Positions 19,841 to 24,271 of a stretch of 24,271 nucleotides of DNA are shown here, one piece after another. Position 1 is the stretch's first letter, and each line of letters begins with the position of its first letter. The notes under the pieces were generated by a model that was not told the DNA's origin, made no database searches, and worked only from the letters and a program-made list of their open reading frames with translations. Where the stretch lies: the NCBI GenBank assembly GCA_947381875.1, contig CANCXY010000015.1, positions 1 to 24,271 on the forward strand. The letters are read 5' to 3'. The translations under genes were made by a program, and so were the position numbers. Source of the stretch: an uncultured Clostridia bacterium (GTDB lineage: Bacteria; Bacillota; Clostridia; Oscillospirales; Ruminococcaceae).

Positions 19841-22471
19841 ATGGATAAAAAACAATCTGTCAAAAATGCGATACTGTCTGTCATATTTAGGTATTCCGCG
19901 CAAAACAATGTATTCCTTGCCGCGGACTGCAAGCCGAAACAGCTGCAAAACGCGGTCAGCTCTTTTGCCCACGGCTGTGAGGCGGAGGATATTGTCGTTT
20001 TGATTGATGAATCCTTTATGAACTCCGGCAAAAAGGGATACTTGTTTTCAACAGAGGGCCTTTATGCCGATGACAAACAGCTAAAACACAAGAATCCCTT
20101 GAAAACTGGCAGTATCCCCATGCCCCTGCGGTACGAGGAATTGGACGATGTGGGCAAAGTTACATATGTACACAGCGGCCAGGACGATTCATTTTCTTTG
20201 CGCTGCAAAAATGGGGAAAAGTTCTCTGTCGTCTGCAAGCATGCCCGGCTTGTGTCCGAAGTACTGGGCGCGGTCCTTGAGGAATTGCGGCGGCAGGAGG
20301 CCGGGGTGGACAGCGGTTCCGAAACGAGGCAGGGGGATACGACCGACGCCCCCGCCGCGCCGCCCGAAGCAAAGCAGCCGGAAACGGCATCCGCCGCGCC
20401 CGCAAAACGGCCTGTAAAGGAACTCGTGCCGCAGGTCAAAGCCGCACTTGCGCCCGCGCCGAAAGCGGAAGCGCCGAAGCCCGCCGCCGAGGAGGAGCTT
20501 TCCCCGGAGGAGGCATTTGCGCGGGGGATGGAGCTGTACCGGGCGGAACGGTACGCGGAGGCGTTCCCTTATCTGAAGAAAATCTGTTCTGCTGGAAAAG
20601 AGGATTGGAAAGAGGAATTTTTTGAGGCAAGGATCGCGCTGGGGTGGATGTATGAAAACGGGCAGGGAACTGAAAAAAACATAGACAAAGCCAGAGGCCA
20701 ATACCGCATGGGCAGCATTGAGGGCTCTATCCCCTGCAAAAAAGAATTTGTCCGTTTGGTTGCTTCGGAAGGGAAGTCTACAGCCAGTTTGGTCGTGTTG
20801 GAGCAGCGGATCGAACCCGCTTTGAAGTGGGCTGAGGAATTGGCCGCGTCCGGCAGCCAAGGCATGGTGGAATACATTCCTGTGTTGAAACGGCGCTACG
20901 AGGAAATACAGCAGGCGAAAAAACTGGTCGAGCAGCAGAAGGAAGCCTTTCAGGCAGGCATGGCTGCGTATAAAAAACAGAATCATACGGAGGCGCTGCG
21001 GCAGTTTCAGACTGCCGCGGAATTGGGAAGCTCTGCTGCAATGTACAATTTGGGTATCATGTACCGCAAGGGCGAAGGCACAGCGGAGGATAAGGCAGAG
21101 GCCCTGCGCTGGTATTTGAAAGCGGCGGAGCAGGGTAATGCCTCCGCACAGTTCATCTGCGGCTTTATATACCGCAAGGGCGAAGGCGCAGCGGAGAACA
21201 AGGCGGAGGCGCTGCGCTGGTTTTTGAAAGCAGCGGAGCAAGGTCACGCGAATGCGCAGGTCAACTGCGGCTTTATGTACCGCAAGGGCGAAGGCGCAGC
21301 GGAGAACAAGGCGGAGGCATTGCGCTGGTATTTGAAAGCGGCGGGGCAGGGGAACGCTGATGCACAGTTCCACTGCGGCGTCATGTACGACAACGGTGAA
21401 GGCACCGCAGTGGATAAAGCAAAGGCCTTGCACTGGTATTTGAAAGCGGCGGAGCAGGGGATCGCTACCGCACAGTTCAACTGCGGCAATATGTACCGCA
21501 AGGGCGAAGGCACAGCGGCGGACAAGGCGGAAGCCCTGCGCTGGTATTTGAGAGCGGCGGAGCAAGGTCACGCCTTCGCACAATTCAACTGCGGTAATAT
21601 GTACTACAATGGCGAAGGCACGGCGGAGGACAAGGGGGAGGCCCTGCGCTGGTATTTGAAAGCGGCGCAGCAGGGTGACGCCGATGCGCAGTTCAGATGC
21701 GGCGTCATATACTACAACGGTGAAGGCACCGCAGTGGATAAAGCGAAGGCCTTGCACTGGTATTTGAAAGCAGCGGAGCAGGGTAACGCTGATGCACAGT
21801 TCAGGTGCGGCGCTATGTACGACGCGGGGAAAGGCACAGCGATGGATGAGGCGGAGGCATTGCGCTGGTATTTGAAAGCGGCGGAGCAAGGCAACGCTGA
21901 TGCACAGTTCAGGTGCGGCCTCTTGTATTGCATCGGTGGAGGTGTAGTGGAGGACAAGTCGGAGGCTCTGCGCTGGTATTTGAAAGCGGCGGAGCAAGGG
22001 CACGATGCTGCACAGTTCGGCTGCGGCCTTATGTACTACGAGGGCAAGGGCACAGCGGAGGACAAAGCGGAGGCACTGCGCTGGTATTTGAAAGCGGCAG
22101 AGCAGGGTAACGCTGATGCACAGTTCAGGTGCGGCCTTATATACGACAAGGGCGAGGGCACAGCGGAGGACAAAGCAGAGGCACTGCGCTGGTATTTGAA
22201 AGCGGCGGATCAGGGGATCGCTTCCGCACAGTTCAACTGCGGCCTCATGTATGATATTGGCGAAGGCACAGCGGTGGACAAGGCAGAAGCGCTGTGTTGG
22301 TATTTGAAAGCGGCGCAGCAGGGTGACACTGACGCACAGTTCACATGCGGCGTTGCGTACTACAACGGCGAAGGTACAGCGGTGGACAAAGCCAAGTCCA
22401 AAATGTGGTTCCAGAAAGCCGCGGGGCAAGGGCATGAGAGGGCAATCGAAATTTTGCGGGAGCGGTTTTGA
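19841..22471 (+). CDS. Sel1-like repeat protein with N-terminal PH-like domain (876 aa)
   Basis: Residues 1-150 form a domain with VVLIDESFMNSGKKGYLFSTE and PLRYEELDDVGKV, like bacterial PH/GRAM-type domains. Residues 150-222 are an alanine/proline/lysine linker. From 223 there are degenerate Sel1-type helices, then 13 tandem 36-residue Sel1 repeats (about residues 400-868) of the type AEALRWYLKAAEQG...AQF-x-CG-x-MY-x-x-GEGTA. Twelve of the 13 have cysteine where Sel1 usually has leucine. There is no signal peptide, so it should be cytoplasmic, probably a protein-interaction scaffold. ATG 19841 with GGGGGGAAAA upstream is preferred to ATG 19724, which lies in repeat B6. Confidence 0.9.
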   Translation: MDKKQSVKNAILSVIFRYSAQNNVFLAADCKPKQLQNAVSSFAHGCEAEDIVVLIDESFMNSGKKGYLFSTEGLYADDKQLKHKNPLKTGSIPMPLRYEELDDVGKVTYVHSGQDDSFSLRCKNGEKFSVVCKHARLVSEVLGAVLEELRRQEAGVDSGSETRQGDTTDAPAAPPEAKQPETASAAPAKRPVKELVPQVKAALAPAPKAEAPKPAAEEELSPEEAFARGMELYRAERYAEAFPYLKKICSAGKEDWKEEFFEARIALGWMYENGQGTEKNIDKARGQYRMGSIEGSIPCKKEFVRLVASEGKSTASLVVLEQRIEPALKWAEELAASGSQGMVEYIPVLKRRYEEIQQAKKLVEQQKEAFQAGMAAYKKQNHTEALRQFQTAAELGSSAAMYNLGIMYRKGEGTAEDKAEALRWYLKAAEQGNASAQFICGFIYRKGEGAAENKAEALRWFLKAAEQGHANAQVNCGFMYRKGEGAAENKAEALRWYLKAAGQGNADAQFHCGVMYDNGEGTAVDKAKALHWYLKAAEQGIATAQFNCGNMYRKGEGTAADKAEALRWYLRAAEQGHAFAQFNCGNMYYNGEGTAEDKGEALRWYLKAAQQGDADAQFRCGVIYYNGEGTAVDKAKALHWYLKAAEQGNADAQFRCGAMYDAGKGTAMDEAEALRWYLKAAEQGNADAQFRCGLLYCIGGGVVEDKSEALRWYLKAAEQGHDAAQFGCGLMYYEGKGTAEDKAEALRWYLKAAEQGNADAQFRCGLIYDKGEGTAEDKAEALRWYLKAADQGIASAQFNCGLMYDIGEGTAVDKAEALCWYLKAAQQGDTDAQFTCGVAYYNGEGTAVDKAKSKMWFQKAAGQGHERAIEILRERF
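21037..22440 (+). repeat. Tandem 108-bp coding repeats (13 units)
   Basis: DNA of the Sel1 array. Units share long near-identical blocks such as GCGCTGGTATTTGAAAGCGG and GCACAGTTCA, while the bases coding the CG-x-MY surface vary. The even identity suggests recent unequal exchange or gene conversion. Confidence 0.9.
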
Positions 22472-22518
22472 CTGTATGCGTGAAATACTGGCACCGCCGC
22501 CTTTCCGCAGGACGGCCA

Positions 22519-22555
22519 ACACAGGAAACCAGAAAGAGGTTTCCTGTGTTTTTTG
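22519..22555 (+). terminator. Terminator of the Sel1 gene
   Basis: Stem ACACAGGAAACC (22519-22530) / GGTTTCCTGTGT (22538-22549), then TTTTTTG. Confidence 0.9.
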
Positions 22556-22606
22556 TGCCAAAAACTGTCGGGAGAGAGGAGGAGGGAACGGTGAAACAGG
22601 GCTTTT

Positions 22607-22622
22607 TGTTTCACGTGGAACA
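22607..22622. promoter_or_regulatory. parS site 3
   Basis: TGTTTCACGTGGAACA, identical to site 1, between the Sel1 gene and parA. Confidence 0.92.
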
Positions 22623-22628
22623 TTGAGG

Positions 22629-22708
22629 AGCGTCCGGGATGCCGGGATATTTGCGTTTTCCGCGCCGGAAGGGCGGAGGATATATGCGGAATTTTCCCTT
22701 TGGACGTC
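22629..22708 (+). repeat. Family B nested hairpin, copy B7 (diverged), between parS 3 and 4
   Basis: Inner GCGTTTTCCGCGCC-GGAA-GGGCGGAGGATATATGC and outer GCGTCC/GGACGT (22630-22635, 22702-22707; one G-T pair). The 22472-23018 stretch contains no gene; it holds the Sel1 terminator, two parS sites, B7, the parA promoter and B8. Confidence 0.65.
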
Positions 22709-22736
22709 CGCATTTTCGGTTTTCGGGCGTTCAAAA

Positions 22737-22752
22737 TGTTCCACGTGAAACA
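22737..22752. promoter_or_regulatory. parS site 4
   Basis: TGTTCCACGTGAAACA, the exact Firmicute parS consensus, inverted relative to site 3 115 bp away. Confidence 0.93.
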
Positions 22753-22791
22753 TTTTTTTGCAAAAAATCCCCATAAAATTCCGCGCAAGGC

Positions 22792-22820
22792 TTTTCAAGG
22801 GCGTTTCGGTGTGCTATACT
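22792..22820 (+). promoter_or_regulatory. parA promoter with extended -10
   Basis: TTTTCA (22792-22797), a 17-bp spacer and TATACT (22815-22820), preceded by TGC (extended -10). It is 40 bp from parS 4, so ParB/Noc spreading could affect it. The leader is about 190 nt. Confidence 0.6.
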
Positions 22821-22832
22821 ATAGTCGGCGAA

Positions 22833-22898
22833 GCTGAAAATCGGCTGTCTTTTTCTGTCCGAAGGGCAGGGAAGACAGAAAAATCGGGCGCGGGCAGC
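22833..22898 (+). repeat. Family B hairpin, copy B8, in the parA leader
   Basis: Inner stem TGTCTTTTTCTGTCC-GAAG-GGCAGGGAAGACA (22846-22877) with short outer GCTG/CAGC. A weaker similar fold (GTGTGTTTT...GAACATAC) follows at about 22906-22935. Confidence 0.65.
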
Positions 22899-23018
22899 GC
22901 GAAGCGGTGTGTTTTGCTCTGCGGGGGAACATACAGAAAATCCTGCGGGTTGGACAGGCCCCGGAATCCCGCGTATTTCAGACGAGGCCACGATAAGAGA
23001 GAAAAGGAGGGAAATGCT

Positions 23019-23789
23019 GTGGGTAAGGTGATTACAATAGCCAATCAGAAGGGCGGCGTGGGCAAGACAACGACAGCGGTGAATCTGGCGTCGAGCGTGG
23101 CCTCACAGGCGAAGCGCGTCCTGATCGTCGATCTGGACCCGCAGGGGAACACCACGAGCGGATTCGGCGTTTCCAAACGAAGCGTAAAAAAAAGCATCTA
23201 TGATCTGCTGGTGGGCGAGACGCGGGCGGATGACATCCTTATACATACGTCCTACCGGGTCGATCTGCTCCCTTCCAATATCCAGCTAACGGGTGCGGCG
23301 CTGGAATTAGTGAACATGGAACGGCGGGAATCGCGCCTGCGCATGGCTTTGATGCCGGTGCTGGACCGGTACGACTTTATATTCATCGACTGCCCGCCCT
23401 CGCTGGACCTGCTGACGCTGAACGGACTGTGCGCGTGCGATTCGGTGCTGGTGCCCATTCAATGCGAATTTTACGCGCTGGAAGGTCTTTCCGAGCTGAT
23501 GACGACCATCCGAAGCGTAAAACGGATGTACAACCCCTACATTGACATTGAGGGCGTATTGCTGACAATGTACGACGGGCGGCTGAACCTGACATTGCAG
23601 GTGGTACAGCAGGTGAAAAAATACTTCCCCAACAAGGTGTACAAGACGACCATCCCGCGCAATGTGCGGCTGTCGGAAGCGCCGAGCTATGGGATGCCCA
23701 TCAATTACTATGACGGGGCGTCGAAGGGGACAGAGGCGTATGCGTATTTAGCGGCGGAGCTGATCAAGAACAACAAACAGCGCACGTAG
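23019..23789 (+). CDS. parA: Chromosome partitioning ATPase ParA (Soj)
   Basis: 256 aa. Deviant Walker A motif KGGVGKTT at residues 11-18, A' motif VDLDPQGN (37-44) and Walker B FIFIDCPPS (120-128). YALEGLSELMTTI, TIPRNVRLSEAPSYGMP and the C-terminal AYLAAELI are typical of Soj. ParA dimerises with ATP, binds DNA non-specifically and is released by ParB at parS; in B. subtilis it also acts on DnaA. GTG 23019 with AAGGAGG 7 nt upstream is the start; the reading frame is open upstream but that part is leader DNA with repeat B8. Confidence 0.96.
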   Translation: MGKVITIANQKGGVGKTTTAVNLASSVASQAKRVLIVDLDPQGNTTSGFGVSKRSVKKSIYDLLVGETRADDILIHTSYRVDLLPSNIQLTGAALELVNMERRESRLRMALMPVLDRYDFIFIDCPPSLDLLTLNGLCACDSVLVPIQCEFYALEGLSELMTTIRSVKRMYNPYIDIEGVLLTMYDGRLNLTLQVVQQVKKYFPNKVYKTTIPRNVRLSEAPSYGMPINYYDGASKGTEAYAYLAAELIKNNKQRT

Positions 23790-23797
23790 AGGCGCGG

Positions 23798-23849
23798 CGG
23801 AAAAATGCTGTTTTTTCCGGCCGGAGGCGGGAAGAAACAGAAAATTTCA
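23798..23849 (+). repeat. Family B hairpin, copy B9
   Basis: Inner stem CTGTTTTTTCCGGCC/GGCGGGAAGAAACAG (23808-23822, 23826-23840) with GGAG-type loop, just upstream of the zinc-ribbon gene and in its orientation. Confidence 0.7.
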
Positions 23850-23866
23850 GATGGGGGCATATACCT

Positions 23867-24094
23867 GTGGAATGTCCGTATTGCAAAAATGAGATGAAAA
23901 CCGGGCGGATCATCACCGCCGTGAACGTCTGGCCGTACTGGCTGGAAGATGGAAAAGAGCGGAGAAGCGCAGGCGAGGTGATGACAGGGATGGGCAATCT
24001 GCCCGGAAAAAACAACCTGTTCAGTAACGAGATCGAAAGCGCCTACTGTCCCCAGTGCCAGAAAATTATCATAGACAACGTGCGTTTGGGATGA
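23867..24094 (+). CDS. Small zinc-ribbon protein, DUF6487-like (75 aa)
   Basis: Starts MECPYCKNEMKTG and ends SAYCPQCQKIIID: CPYC and CPQC form a four-cysteine zinc ribbon flanking a variable middle. This is the pattern of the DUF6487 family as I remember it. No known function. The start is GTG 23867 (GGGGG 9 nt upstream); without it the first CxxC would be lost. It lies 77 nt after parA, where parB would be expected. Confidence 0.8.
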   Translation: MECPYCKNEMKTGRIITAVNVWPYWLEDGKERRSAGEVMTGMGNLPGKNNLFSNEIESAYCPQCQKIIIDNVRLG

Positions 24095-24102
24095 GACGGG
24101 AT

Positions 24103-24160
24103 GGAAACCAATCCTTGTTGTATCTCCCCGCCGGAGGCGGGGAGATACAGGATATGTTCC
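24103..24160 (+). repeat. Family B hairpin, copy B10
   Basis: Perfect 13-bp stem GTATCTCCCCGCC/GGCGGGGAGATAC (24120-24132, 24136-24148), loop GGA, followed by AGGATATG. Short outer arms GGAAAC/GTTCC. Confidence 0.75.
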
Positions 24161-24187
24161 AGGCGCGGGGCGGTTATCCTTTGACAT

Positions 24188-24271
24188 GGGGTGCGCGGCA
24201 ATGAAATTGCCGCGCGTGATGGGATTCCAAAGGGGGCTTGCCCCCTTTGGCGGAGTCCAGAGGCAGCGCCT
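24188..24271 (+). repeat. Family A repeat, copy A5 (cut by window edge)
   Basis: Hairpin GCGCGGCAAT/ATTGCCGCGC (24193-24202, 24206-24215), TGATGGGATTCC, CCAAAGGGGGC/GCCCCCTTTGG, CGGAGTCC and the start of AGAGGC. Nearly identical to A4, in the orientation that could carry a ribosome site for the next gene. Confidence 0.88.

Noticed and set aside
21037..22440. CRISPR-like regular repetition
   Set aside because: Units are contiguous 108-bp coding repeats with no spacers and an uninterrupted reading frame.
20189..22798. 869-aa open reading frame antisense to the Sel1 gene
   Set aside because: It exists because 108-bp repeats have the same stop-free frame on both strands. The translation is low-complexity and repeats the array, and no ribosome site was found.

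Overview
The window is about 24 kb of GC-rich Firmicute chromosome. Codon use, AGGAGG-type ribosome sites, Spo0J/Noc-type parS sites and the gene repertoire suggest a gut Clostridia member, probably Oscillospiraceae/Ruminococcaceae-like. This placement is inferred from sequence character; no search was run. The backbone is the conserved origin-proximal order mnmE, mnmG, rsmG, noc (parB-like), parA. Four 16-bp parS sites between noc and parA support a position close to the replication origin.

Two accessory islands interrupt this backbone. Island 1 (about 2.7-9.0 kb, between mnmE and mnmG) holds an orphan FakA middle-domain protein, a HicB antitoxin with a decayed hicA, an unknown 164-aa protein, a PadR-TraX operon, a small membrane protein, a tiny hydrophobic toxin with an antisense RNA (type I toxin-antitoxin), and a divergent MATE pump/MerR pair. 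Island 2 (about 11.75-17.95 kb, between rsmG and noc) holds a RelE-type toxin-antitoxin pair, a second TraX, two small membrane proteins with an Xre regulator, a second copy of the type I toxin/antisense cassette, a NimA-like flavoprotein, a protein with a probable ATT start, a GNAT acetyltransferase and a MntA/HepT toxin-antitoxin pair. Each island therefore carries a TraX, a type II toxin-antitoxin locus and one type I cassette of the same family.

The segregation segment (18.0-24.1 kb) holds noc, a 153-aa unknown, a long Sel1-repeat protein with a cysteine in almost every repeat, parA and a small zinc-ribbon protein. The expected parB was not found before the window ends.

Two families of structured intergenic repeats run through the window. 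Family A is a chain of hairpins around a CCAAAGGG...CCCTTTGG stem. Its 3' end carries the ribosome-binding sites of both mnmE and mnmG, whose products form one tRNA-modifying complex. Family B is a nested hairpin (inner stem roughly GTGTATTTCCCCGCCC with a GNAG-like loop, outer arms different in every copy but complementary). It occurs about a dozen times, only between 11.7 and 24.2 kb, mostly upstream of genes and in their orientation. The strongest candidates for something undescribed are the paired type I cassettes, with inverted GGCACTGTCG ends and an alternative-stem leader, and these two repeat families.
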